From Crotalaria pallida (Eukaryota; Streptophyta; Magnoliopsida; Fabales; Fabaceae), in assembly GCA_037953625.1 (NCBI GenBank), contig CM075649.1:121517290-121581289 (forward strand): 64,000 nucleotides of DNA, given 5' to 3'. Shown one piece after another: positions 21,185 to 31,221 of the stretch. A model generated the notes under the pieces. The model was given only the letters and a program-made list of their open reading frames with translations. It made no database searches and was not told the origin of the DNA. Position 1 is the stretch's first letter; every line of letters starts with the position of its first letter. Made by a program: the position numbers and the translations under genes.

Positions 21185-21497
21185 TGTTAAGAGTCCTCAA
21201 TTTAATCTTGACATTACGAAAATTCCCTTTTGGTCCCTGACTTTGTAAAAAAGTCTTCACGTTAGTCCCTCGTTAAGTTTTCCGTCATCCACTGTTAACG
21301 GCTGTCCCACGTGGCAGTTAACAGAGCTAAAAACGACGTCGTTTTATGGTTCAGGGACTAAAGTGAAAAAAATTAGAAGGGACTAAAGTGAAAAAATGTC
21401 AGGGACCACTTCCTCCACCGTCCTCCTTCTCCCTCGTGGCTCCCTTCCTCCGTCGTCCCTCTTCTTCTGCTCATCTCAACCGCTGCTCATCTGCTAA
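21156..21497. repeat. Left TIR of the Pack-MULE
   Basis: A 342-bp inverted repeat matching the reverse complement of 22384-22726. It contains several GGGACTAA / TTAGTCCC-type blocks and a CACGTGG motif, and ends CTCATCTGCTAA. Confidence 0.9.
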
Positions 21498-21547
21498 TAT
21501 GGTTTGAGTCTTGCTAAAGTATTAAGTATCATTTTGACAAAGTGCAG

Positions 21548-22288
21548 CTGTTGAGAAAGAACTGGAAACCACCATATACAAGGCTGGTGATAGTAATTTT
21601 GGGGATCTGCAGAAGATTGGATGGGCCAGAAGTAGCCGAACTGACAAAGGAGTAATTCACGATCCCTTCTTTGTAAACTAAATTTAAATAGTTTTCTGTT
21701 CTTATTTTTCGGTATGAATTTAGGCAGGATATATATGATTGCTTATTTCATCTTTATTTAATGTGTATGCACATTAGGTTCATTCTCTGGCAACAATGAT
21801 ATTCTTTAAGATGGAAATACCAAAAAACTCTTGGAGTGAAGATCCTAATGGCATTGCCCTGGCAGATTGTATTAACTCTTATCTTCCTTGTGATATCAAA
21901 GTTTTCAGCGTGTTCCCTTCACAAAGGTAAGGCCTGAAACCAAGTTCATTGTTGAGTATTCATTATTCATTATATAAAAGAATTGCTGAAATGTAATGTT
22001 TGTTTCTAGAATCATAACTTTTAAAATGAAATGAAACTGGATTTTTGTTTACATTTTGGATGCCCTTATTGATGGAATTCTGAGTCTCTTCCACTCTTTT
22101 GTTCTTTTCTCTAATTTTGTTTTTCTTTGGCTCTTGGACCCAGGAGCTTTGATCCCAGGAGGGAGTGCATTTTGCGGAAGTATTCCTACCTCCTCCCTGC
22201 TGAAGTTATTGGTATCCCAAGCCACTCTTGCAATGATGAAATTGATTACGACATATCTGAGTTCAATGATATCCTTAATGCATTTGAG
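21548..22288 (+). pseudogene. Captured exons of a TruA/PUS-type tRNA pseudouridine synthase
   Basis: Three exons with canonical GT-AG introns stay in one frame: 21548-21651, 21778-21926 and 22144-22288 (intron phases 0 then 2). They encode about 132 codons without a stop. The first junction falls exactly inside the TruA active-site signature: SSRTDKG is followed by VHSLATM, including the catalytic Asp (canonical RTDxGVH). Later landmarks are SQRSFDPRRE and LRKYSYLLPAE. The parental enzyme isomerises uridine to pseudouridine in tRNA. The fragment lacks N- and C-terminal parts, so it is unlikely to be active. The right end stops at a donor site (GAG|GTGTGG) about 95 bp before the TIR. Confidence 0.9.
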
Positions 22289-22383
22289 GTGTGGTATTCT
22301 AGTCTCTTTTTTATCCTCTTATAATATCATAGCGAAATCCTCTTTTATTTTGTATCAGTAATGAAACATTGTCATGAACAGTT

Positions 22384-22726
22384 TTAGCAGATGAGCAGCG
22401 GTTGAGATGAGCAGAAGAAGAGGGGCGGCGGAGGAAGGGGACCACGAGTGAGAAGAAGGACGGTGGAGGAAGTGGTCCCTGACATTTTTTCACTTTAGTC
22501 CCTTCTAATTTTTTTCACTTTAGTCCCTGAACCATAAAATGACGTCGTTTTTAGCTTTGTTAACTGCCACGTGGGACAGCCGTTAACAGTGGATGACGGA
22601 AAACTTAACGAGGGACTAACGTGAGGACTTTTTTACAAAGTGAGGGACCAAAAGGGAATTTTCGTAATGTCAGGGACTAAATTGAGGACTCTTGACAAAG
22701 TCAGGGACGAAAGTGACAGTTTAGTC
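22384..22726. repeat. Right TIR of the Pack-MULE
   Basis: A 343-bp inverted copy of 21156-21497 ending TGACAGTTTAGTC, followed directly by the GATTTTAAAA duplication. Confidence 0.9.
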
Positions 22727-22736
22727 GATTTTAAAA

Positions 22737-23165
22737 TTTGGCTGGGGTATAATAGGAATATTAAGAATAGAGCATAATGGTCATTATTTTAGAAAGGAGC
22801 ATGATAGCCCGCCCCATTTTTTAAAGAAAAATGATTTAAAGACCTTCAAGCCTGCAAACTTACATATAAGATAATCACATTTGTTATTTTCAAGTTAAAA
22901 AAGAATTAAATAAAAGAACTTAAATGACAATGTCAAGATCCTAGTGTGTAGACTTATGAGTAAGTCTCTTTACGTAAGTCTCTCAATCATTGCTCTCTTT
23001 TAAAACCTTGACCAAGAAGGACACTATTTTCTTTCTCATTTCATCCACTTTATCGTTCTTCTCTACCAAGTTGTCGCCACGAGATCTATCGCAGACTGCA
23101 CCATCGTGAGCTCTCTTTTGCGAGCCTTTTGAACCTCCGAATTTTAATATTAGAAATGTTTTTTA
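22737..23165. other. Intergenic DNA
   Basis: No gene or repeat was recognised in this AT-rich stretch. Confidence 0.4.
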
Positions 23166-23675
23166 AGCTTATTTATATCTTTAGTTCATAAAAGTTCAGT
23201 GTGTTTTGATTTTAGTCTCTAAAATTTATTTTGATCGTGACTGATACTTAGATTTCAAATGTTTTAGTTTTGGTCCCGTTATTAAGAAAAATTTGTTATT
23301 TGCTAATGTCGCTAGCCGAATACCAAATCAGCAAGCAGCTTCGCTAGCCACGTGGTGTGATGTGACGCCAAATAAGTGATATGACGTGGATGATACCGAC
23401 CAATGGACACAAAATGGTCACATACGTAAAATGGTCGCATACGCAAAATTTTGCGCTCATGAGCCTGAATCATTATGTGTCACATCACCTATTTAGCACC
23501 TCCATTAAACACATGTGGTATTTCATTAACCACATCCACATATAACATATCCTTTTTAATAGAGGAGATCAAAACCAAAATGTTTGAAAAATTAAGGATT
23601 AATTCGGGTCAAAATCATTTTTAGAGACTAAAACCAAAGTAAGATAATCTTTTAAGGACAAAAACATAAATAAGT
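23166..23675. mobile_element. MULE-type MITE, copy 2 (same family as 679-1187)
   Basis: Same order of blocks as copy 1: GCTTATTTAT, GTGTTTTGATTTTAGTC, TTTTAGTTTTGGTCCCG, an interior CACGTGGTGTGATGTGACG, then AGGAGATCAAAACCAAAATG and ATAAATAAG. It is more degraded than copy 1. No clear TSD is preserved because the right flank is a T run. Confidence 0.7.
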
Positions 23676-24018
23676 CTTTTTTTTACTCTTTATTCATCTT
23701 TTCTATTATATAAAAAATATACAATTGGATTTTTCATATTACTCATTTTTGAAATGCTGGTTTATTAATAAAAGTTGGACATTCTTCACCAATTGTGGTA
23801 TCCACGTGACATTGCTAACCATTTCAGTTTTTGATTATTTTCCTGCTTTTGAAATTTGAAAACAAATAGAATTGTCAACCACAAGAACTAAAGTAAAGTA
23901 AATTAAACATAAAATTGCAGGGGAATTTCTAAATGCATTATTGTTTTACTATCAACATCCATTGATTTATAATATTTGTCATAAACTTCCGAAAATACCC
24001 TCTTTACATGTTAACTTT

Positions 24019-24121
24019 TTTTTGGGTTTACATGGGAGGTTTGGGACTAGAACCCATGACCTGGGGGAGGGGAAAATCCTAAATATCCCTGCAGCCACCA
24101 ACTGGGTTGTCTTACGCGGAC
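24019..24121 (-). mobile_element. SINE with 13-bp target duplications
   Basis: The body of about 103 bp lies between exact direct repeats ACATGTTAACTTT (24006-24018; 24122-24134). Read on the minus strand it has a D-arm-like AGTTGGTGGCTGC, a pol III B box GGTTCTAGTCC about 40 bp later, and ends in a short poly-A (T run on the plus strand after the left repeat). Together these indicate a tRNA-derived SINE mobilised by a LINE. The body is shorter than many plant SINEs, so the family is not named. Confidence 0.8.
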
Positions 24122-24134
24122 ACATGTTAACTTT

Positions 24135-24515
24135 AATTAAAATTACCACGCATTCTTCTTCTGCCACTCATTCACCCTATTCAATTTCCTCTACTGCACA
24201 CTCAACACACACCCAAACCTATATTCTTCTACTACTACTTCAAAGCTCAAGGTTCACCATTAACACAAGGACAAGTTTCAATTCTCCAGTTTCAAGGCTT
24301 GTTGTGTTTGTTCTTCTTCTCCATTTTCAAAGGTACACGCCTTCTTCTTCATTCTAGGGTTTAGGTTTTTGTTTCAAAATAGGGTGTTGGGTTTATCCAT
24401 CTTCAAGGTTTGGAATTAGTCTTGCATTTTTCGTGTTGGTTCCGGTGTCTGCTAAATAGATATGGCACACTGATCGGAAAGTAAACAAGTTTTTTTTTGT
24501 TTTTGTTCTTACTGT
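24135..24515 (+). other. Pre-insertion sequence left of the Sirevirus-like element
   Basis: A CT- and CA-rich leader-like sequence (24150-24360) resembles a plant 5' UTR, with a possible donor at CAAAG|GTACACG (24331). It continues, across the 8.3-kb insertion, into 32794 onward, as indicated by the shared CTGATCGG-type motif on both sides. A link with the PMD pseudogene at 34082 is possible but unproven. Confidence 0.3.
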
Positions 24516-26098
24516 TGTTGGAATAATTGATGGTATTGGCTAATGTCACCCAAGAGGGGGGAGGGGGGGGGGTGAATTGGGTGTTTATAAAAACATTGAA
24601 AATCAATCGAATCAAACGTTCTTAAAAGATTTAAAGAGTTTTAAACGACGGAAGACTTAAAGAACGATTGAAAACGTTTTTAAGCGCAAAATAATAAGAA
24701 TATTTATATTTATATTGAAAACGTATTATTCACGAGATTGAGAAGATAAACACAAAGAAAACGCAATACTCGTGCTATATAGATTCAAATACGATTATTC
24801 GCAAAATATAATTAACACAATATAAAAGCGAAAAGTAAAGAGATAAGGGATAGAGAAATTTGCACCGGGGATTTTTATCTTGGTTCAGCAAACAACGCCT
24901 ACATCCAGTCCTCAAGCGACCCACTTGAGCTTTTCACTAAACCAAGACGCCACGCGTCCCCGAGTACAACCAGAGCGCCCCGCAAGCTACTAGGAATCTC
25001 ACCGTTCGCTAGGGACCTCGAACAATAACAACTAGGAACACCTTCCTAGATTTACAAATAGCCTAACTACTAGGAATCCCACTGTTCGTATAGCACTACC
25101 CAATACACAAGGGTTTTCTCACCGTATGAACGCGACACACGTTCAATCCTAAGGATAACACTCCTTAATTACTAAGGTAGTTACACCCCTTACAATAAAT
25201 TGGATTTGCACGAAGAAAGGTGTGCAACTAACAATGATGCTCTCTAGATAGAGCTGATACAACAATAAAGTCCTATAACAATGATTAGCACTAAGGTACA
25301 CTCAAGGTTTTTGACTTTTAGAAAATTGAAAGATGATGATGATGATGATCAAGTTTTTCTCCAAGAGATGATGTTTCAAAAAGAAAGAATAATTTTTTTT
25401 AAGTATAATAGAATAGCCTCTTAGAAAATGTAGAAGAAGAAGTTTTAAATTTGAAAAACGTGATCATTTAAAAAAGGAAATAAATCATTCTGAAAATCAA
25501 AAGATTTCAGCACGTTTTTCAAAATATGAATTAAAGTAATCGATTACATTGTCAAGGTAATTGGTTACTTGCTCTCTGGTTTTTATAAAAAAAATGTTGC
25601 AGCACAAAATGTAATCGATTATTAGCTTCAAGTAATCCATTACTTACACTTAGTTGACCAGACCAAGGACGTAATCCATTACATGAACCTAAGTAATCCA
25701 TTACTTACTCTCAGGATACAAGTTTTCCAGAATGTAATCGATTATCTCGATGAGTAATCGGTTACATCAGCATAAAAACAATTTTTAACAAAAATACTGT
25801 ATCAAGAGGTTTTCTCAAAGGTTTTCATAAAAACTATTTCTAGGAGCTAAGTTTGTAAAAAGACTTCTTCTACCTTTTTCACAAAACAATATATCATCAT
25901 CATCATATCTTAATAAAATTACTTGAGTGCCTTAGCCTAAATATTGTTTTACATACCAACTTCTAAAACCTAAGGGTTTTGATACTAAAGGCATACACAA
26001 CTTCACGCATCATCCATGTACCTGTAACATAGTAATATTCATATTTGTCATCATGTTGTATCATCAAAATATCATCATGGGGAACATGATTCTCAACA
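24516..26098 (-). repeat. 3' LTR of the Sirevirus-like element
   Basis: It starts TGTTGGAATAATTGATGG and ends ATGATTCTCAACA (plus-strand view). It carries an expanded G tract near 24553-24571 that the other LTR lacks, an ATG/GAT microsatellite (about 25334-25349) and a cluster of TAATCGATTAC-like palindromes (about 25548-25770). Confidence 0.93.
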
Positions 26099-26110
26099 CT
26101 CCCCCTTTTT
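26099..26110 (-). other. Polypurine tract, with upstream repeats of the tract
   Basis: On the minus strand AAAAAGGGGGAG abuts the 3' LTR. A second AAAAGGGGGAG lies at 26331-26341 and a shorter GGGGGAGC near 26270. Multiple polypurine tracts before the 3' LTR have been described for Sireviruses. Confidence 0.75.
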
Positions 26111-26620
26111 GATGATGACAAACATTCTCTGCAAAACAGATGTTAGTACACAGGTAATTATATTCAAATACGAAGAATAATCATTATGCATGCACATGAG
26201 CTCAAAAGCTCGAATAACATAAACTCAAGGGACAAGCTCCCCGTGAATTTATGAACACAATTTTAGCGCTCCCCCTGTATCCTGTATCCCGTAATTCTCT
26301 GTTCCTGCTTTACTCCTGTTTTGCATTATTCTCCCCCTTTTGACAACATCAAAAAGGGTGGTATAACATCAACATCAATAAACACATCACGTGACATAAT
26401 AGAACCAAAATAATATAGCCAAAAAGTTAATGTCATGATCAAAACATCCAGAGTTATACCAAATAGAACATAAGCAAAAATAGAAACAGAAACAGTTCAA
26501 CAATTTAAAGTACTAGGGGTTATGCTTGATAATAATATCCAGAAAAATAAGATAAATGCATGAAAATGAAATCAAGGCAGATTCCACAAGCTACAGGCCA
26601 CGAGTGAAGGGTTCCCTATT

Positions 26621-27952
26621 CTAGTGACGCAGATGGTAGATGTCCTCTCGCATCTGCTCCATGCTGACGTTCATGCTCTGCATATCAGAAGTGAGCTGAG
26701 CCCTTCCATTATCAACTAATAGCATGTGAGCATCTGATCGGCGCATATGACTTCTGACATCATCCATGAATGTTTGCATGTAGGGAGGTATAAAGTCGGG
26801 TGGCAAGATAGCTTATAGAGGAGGAAGATTAGGATCATGTGCTTGATCTTGTTGTTGTTGATCCTCTTCTTCATCAGGGTCATAATTATGTCTTGACTTT
26901 CGCTCTCGACGCATCGTCTTAGGAGCCCAACCACTTCCTTCCATGTTAACCCATCCCATGTTTCCCAAAAAGTTTGTATCCATCCGCATGTCCGCATTTG
27001 GAGCAGTCCTCGACTCTCCATTAACTGGAATCTGGAAACGCCTCAGAATGTTGGTGATCAATGGTGCATAAGGAAGTTTGGTTGTTTTGAGCTTCATATT
27101 ACGATCAATCAAGCGACGAACTTTACTTGCAGTCTCTATCATGTGATTCAAGACATACCAACCCCAGTTGACAGGTTTGTTATGAGACCAGGCCCATAGG
27201 ATAATGTAATCAGTGTCCATCAACCTGAAATAGTTACCCTGACGAGGAATGAGACAACGATTGATAATGAAGTGAAGCACACGGAACTCGAATTTCAGAT
27301 TTCCCGAAGTCAATGTCTTGCCGGTAGGAATTCTATCATCAATGAACTCTTATTTTGCAGCTTTCTTGTCATACTCATCCCCCCAAAGATTGTCTGAACT
27401 AGAGCCAGTGTAAGTTATCCCATCCATAGGAAAATGAGTGATATTTCTCCATGTGTCCAGATTGATCTTAATGCTTCTGCCTTTTACCTCAGAATAAAGA
27501 ACATTCTCCACAGAATTCCAAACCAGATTTGTGTAGAAAACCCTGACCAAGTCTTCATAGAAGTCACCGCCGATAGTGCTAAACTCAAACAAGCCTTTTT
27601 CTTTTAAGAGCACTACAGCAAGGACGTTGCAGTCTTCGTCTTCAAAGGTTTCTGCATCTAAGAATCTAGGAGAGATCACCGAACACGCTGCAAAGTATTT
27701 TTCATAATCAGCTATTTGAGTAGAATTTGAAAACCATCGATTGAGTTTCTCAACAGCAACTGGTTGAGGAACTGGAGGAGGTGGTGCAGAAGGACCGGCT
27801 TCACTCTGTCTAGGTCTAGATGGTCTGGCAGCACGACTGGAAGAAGAAGGTTGTGCTTGATTCTGAACGACAGGAGGTGAAGGCTCATCCTCATCGGATT
27901 CTTCGATTAGAGCCCTTCTCTTTGTTCGACGAGTAGCCATTAACTCAAACAA
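26621..27952 (-). pseudogene. Envelope-like / plant transposon protein region (broken)
   Basis: Three consecutive minus-strand frames cover one coding region: 27350-27952 (200 codons), 26813-27313 (166 codons) and 26621-26806 (61 codons), separated by frame changes or stops. The first begins with a basic MATRRTKRR segment and a Pro/Ser-rich linker, then a globular part (KYFAACSVISPRFLD...) resembling the putative plant transposon protein domain often annotated as envelope-like in Sireviruses and Athila elements. The last part ends in a helical, coiled-coil-like segment. I see no convincing signal peptide or transmembrane segment. Domain assignment is from memory of the family. Confidence 0.6.
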
Positions 27953-29754
27953 AATTCAGGCAGACAGTAGGCACAATGAACCAGATGAACAGCAGAATCA
28001 ATCAGATATACAACCAAGAGAAAAAGTGACAAAGTACCCAACTACTCAGACCCAATTCCAACACAGTAGATTATATTATCCAGAAATCTCCAAGACAGAG
28101 ATGGTGCCAATTCCAATGCTTTACTAATCTCACAATATCAACACACTAACCAGAGATTTAGTAAACATGCACAACATACCAAGTGTAGTCGCAAGAGACA
28201 CTTGATGAAGAAGAAGGTGACTGAACACTGAACCGGAATATAATGAACCTGTCAACCGTTGAACCGGATGCTAAACCAACACTGAACCGAAATCAACCCG
28301 AACCAGAATCAACCAGACACTCACTGAACCAGAGAACTCTGAAGCTGAAGATCACATAACCAGATGCAAACCAGCACTGAATCGAAGACCTGAATGCACT
28401 GAACCAGAACCAATATGAACCGTCTGAATCGGAGAACTCTGAATCGAACCAAGATCCTTGACAAACCAGTGAATCTTTGTAGAACCGAGTTAGACCAATG
28501 TGAATCGGTTGGGGTAAGGGTTTTGAGATATGATGAAGAACGGAGAAGGTAATGGTGAAGAGGGGTTAGGAATGGTGGTTTTATGAAGGTAGAGAGGTGT
28601 TTTAATGGAGGTTGGTGGTGGTTTAGAGAAGAGACCGAATGGGTATGGTGAGAGGAGAGAGAAACGAGTTTTGATGGAAGAGAAGAGAAACAATGGAGGT
28701 TTGAGTGAGAATGGTGGTGTTTTGATGAAGGTTTGGTGGTGGCAATGGAGGTTTGTTGGTTGGAGGAAGAAGAAGTTGAGAAGGAAGAAGAGAAAGAAGG
28801 TATCGTGGAAGGAGGGAGTATGTTGTGATTTTGGTAGGGAATGAGAGAGAGAGAACATGTAAAAGTGTATGTGTGGCTAGGGTTAGGTCAAAGTTTGTGG
28901 TCCACACTTGGTCAAAATGGGTCAACAAGGGCCCAACTGGTCCATTCGAAATTCCCCCTTTTTTTTTTCAGATACAGTAGCTGATAATCGATTACTGACA
29001 GGATTTAATCGATTACTTTCCTTATGTAATCGATTACTTCCATACCTGTAATCGATTACGTCCTCTCTGATGAATACATGATGCAACTTTTCTAATCGAT
29101 TATTGGGCTGGCTTTAATCGACTATTTGCAGGCATTTAATCGATTACTTCATTCACATTAATCGGTTACATCTTCTCTGGTGAGTTGCATGATGCTGCAT
29201 AACTAATCGGTTATCCTCAGTCCTGTAATCGGTTACTTCCCTTGAATTGATCAGATCTGTTGCACTAAACCATTGGGTAATCGATTACTGTTGTAGAGTA
29301 ATCAATTACTTCTGCTTAAACTACCAGAATTCTGCTTTTTCTTCTCTTTTCAAACTTCCTTGTATCCTACGATTGATTCTTTGAATATAGAGAACCTGCG
29401 GCTATAGCTTGTGGTCAACTTACCTGTTCAACCCTGTTTCCTGCAAACACAAAATGTTTCTGGCTATCTCCAATGCTCAAGTCAGTAAGGTTTTTCAATA
29501 TGAAACAATTTGAGCAATTGAAAGACTTAGAATAAAAACATGCCAAAAATACTCAAAGTCTCACAAGCCTTATATAACTATGAATTGTAACAAGTTCATA
29601 CATAATATGCATTTGAATGCTAACTCAAACAACTTCAAGCTTGCACTCAATATCACATTATGAATGAAGTACTCTATTATTCCAAGAGATAGTAATCATG
29701 TGATAACTTTATTGAACAAAAAAAAATTTACTGCACATGATTTGATTTTCAAAT
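27953..29754 (-). other. Non-coding internal region with motif clusters
   Basis: This occupies the place where pol would be expected. It holds a GAACCRG-rich cluster (about 28210-28480), a GA/GT-rich low-complexity tract giving false open frames (28490-28860), and about ten TAATCGATTAC-type palindromes (28981-29316). No protease, integrase, reverse transcriptase or RNase H motif was found in any frame. Confidence 0.6.
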
Positions 29755-31161
29755 TCAATACAACTTGGAATAATTAAAGTAGGCTCTTGAATAACCATGG
29801 TTATAGTAGGAAGATGACTTTGTTACCTCAGACTTTTTGTGCCAGGCTAAACGATTTCTTGACCAGAGTGAGTGTGTTCTCGACCATTGCTTCCTCTTAT
29901 GATATTTGACTCCATTATGATTCCAATGTCTTTTTGAGAAGTTTTTAGTCCCAGCGAACTTGTTCTCCACCCATCTAGTTTTTGGCTTCCAATAAGTCAT
30001 TGTAATCGCTTTCTTCTCGTGATATCTTTTTGGTTCTTCCTTTGACAACTGATTATGCATGTTCCTGTTACAAGAAGAACTTTTTGGTACCCATCTCATG
30101 TTGGGTCCAGGAGGATTAGGCTTGGATTCCTTAGAAACTTTTGGAACCCGTTTCATTTTATTTCTCATGTAATGATTTTTCTTATACAAGCATAAGTGAG
30201 AAATATGTCCCGAATGTCCACAATAATTACAAATAATGGTTTTGGGAGATGCTTTGACTTTTTCAAAAACGTTTTTGTGTAAAGTATCCTTATGATCCTT
30301 GTATTGAGAATCACACTTGTCAACAACTTTACTTGACCTTTGAATATCCACATTTTTATCTGTATTGTCAAGTAAGATGTTGGAGCAAGAGGATTTAGCA
30401 ATACCATAAGAATCACAAGAAGCAACCTCAACTTGTTTTGTAATAGAATTACATTTTTCATGTTTAGTAGAGGTGCTATTTTCTAAACAAAAATTTTTCA
30501 ATTCATCTCTCAAATCATTATCAGTAACATGTAGAGTGTGAGAATAATAATCAAAGTAGAGTTACCTCGTGAGGAGTAAATGAGTACAATTCGATGTTGT
30601 TGTCTACAGACCCCTCATCTAAAGAACTCGACTCAAGGTGTGATTCCATGAATGCTTCAAAAAGACTCTCTAAATCATCATGATCTTCACTTGTTGAATT
30701 GCTCCTCATGCTATTGGTGTCATCATTAAGAATTTCATCATGGGAGTTGATCATCTCATCCTTTGTGTCCTTTCCATGTTGCTGTACTTTTTCTTTCCTG
30801 GAAACACTAACACTTTCAAGATCATCAGTAGCATAGTGTGTTTTTAAAGTGTCCCAAATATTTTTTGCATTAACACAATCCTTGATTCTAGCATATGCTT
30901 CATCATATATAGCATGTCTTAGAATGCATGAATATTCAAGGCAAAGCATTTTTTATCAAATTCATTTAACACGAGTTTTGGATTTAAATCAAAGCCATGA
31001 AGAACAATATTCCATAAATGACAACTTATGGACTGAAGGTAAAATTTCATTCTAGCACTCCAATATGAATAGTTTTTCCCATCGAAAATTGGTGCATCAT
31101 CGAATGTAAGATTTTCCATAGTAAAACAAGTAAAAAAAATCCCAATACTACCAATATCCAC
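29755..31161 (-). pseudogene. Copia gag with CCHC zinc knuckle (broken)
   Basis: 30919-31161 has the Copia gag N-terminus (PIFDGKNYSYWSARMKFYL). 30551-30949 holds ARIKDCVNAKNIWDTLKTHY and an acidic Ser-rich segment. 29755-30513 contains a perfect CX2CX4HX4C knuckle at residues 95-108 (CNYCGHSGHISHLC) that would bind genomic RNA. Two frame changes separate the pieces. It ends in a basic, Trp/His-rich tail and a stop instead of running into protease, as gag-pol would in an intact Sirevirus. Confidence 0.82.
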
Positions 31162-31207
31162 AATGGATCTTTATACTTAAGCGATTAAGCTTTTACCAGA
31201 GCACGAA

Positions 31208-31219
31208 GCTCTGATACCA
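31208..31219 (-). other. Primer-binding site (initiator tRNA-Met type)
   Basis: On the minus strand TGGTATCAGAGC follows the 5' LTR terminus by two bases. It matches the 3' end complement of initiator tRNA-Met, used by most plant Copia elements, and fixes the element's orientation. Confidence 0.9.
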
Positions 31220-31221
31220 AT

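Larger units (their letters stand above)
21156..22726. mobile_element. Pack-MULE carrying tRNA pseudouridine synthase exons
   Basis: This 1571-bp element begins GACTAAACTGTCA and ends TGACAGTTTAGTC. It is flanked by an exact 10-bp direct repeat GATTTTAAAA (21146-21155; 22727-22736), within the 9-11 bp range of Mutator elements. Long TIRs (21156-21497 and 22384-22726, about 342 bp, few differences) bracket about 890 bp of captured gene sequence with introns. No transposase is encoded, so it would need one in trans. The intact TIRs, exact TSD and open exons point to a recent insertion. Confidence 0.93.

Noticed and set aside
22056..22361. 101-codon plus-strand frame
   Set aside because: Runs through an intron of the captured pseudouridine synthase fragment in the wrong frame.
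28490..28928. Proline/serine- and leucine-rich frames of 79-122 codons
   Set aside because: Low-complexity GA/GT-rich non-coding part of the Sirevirus-like element; open on both strands.
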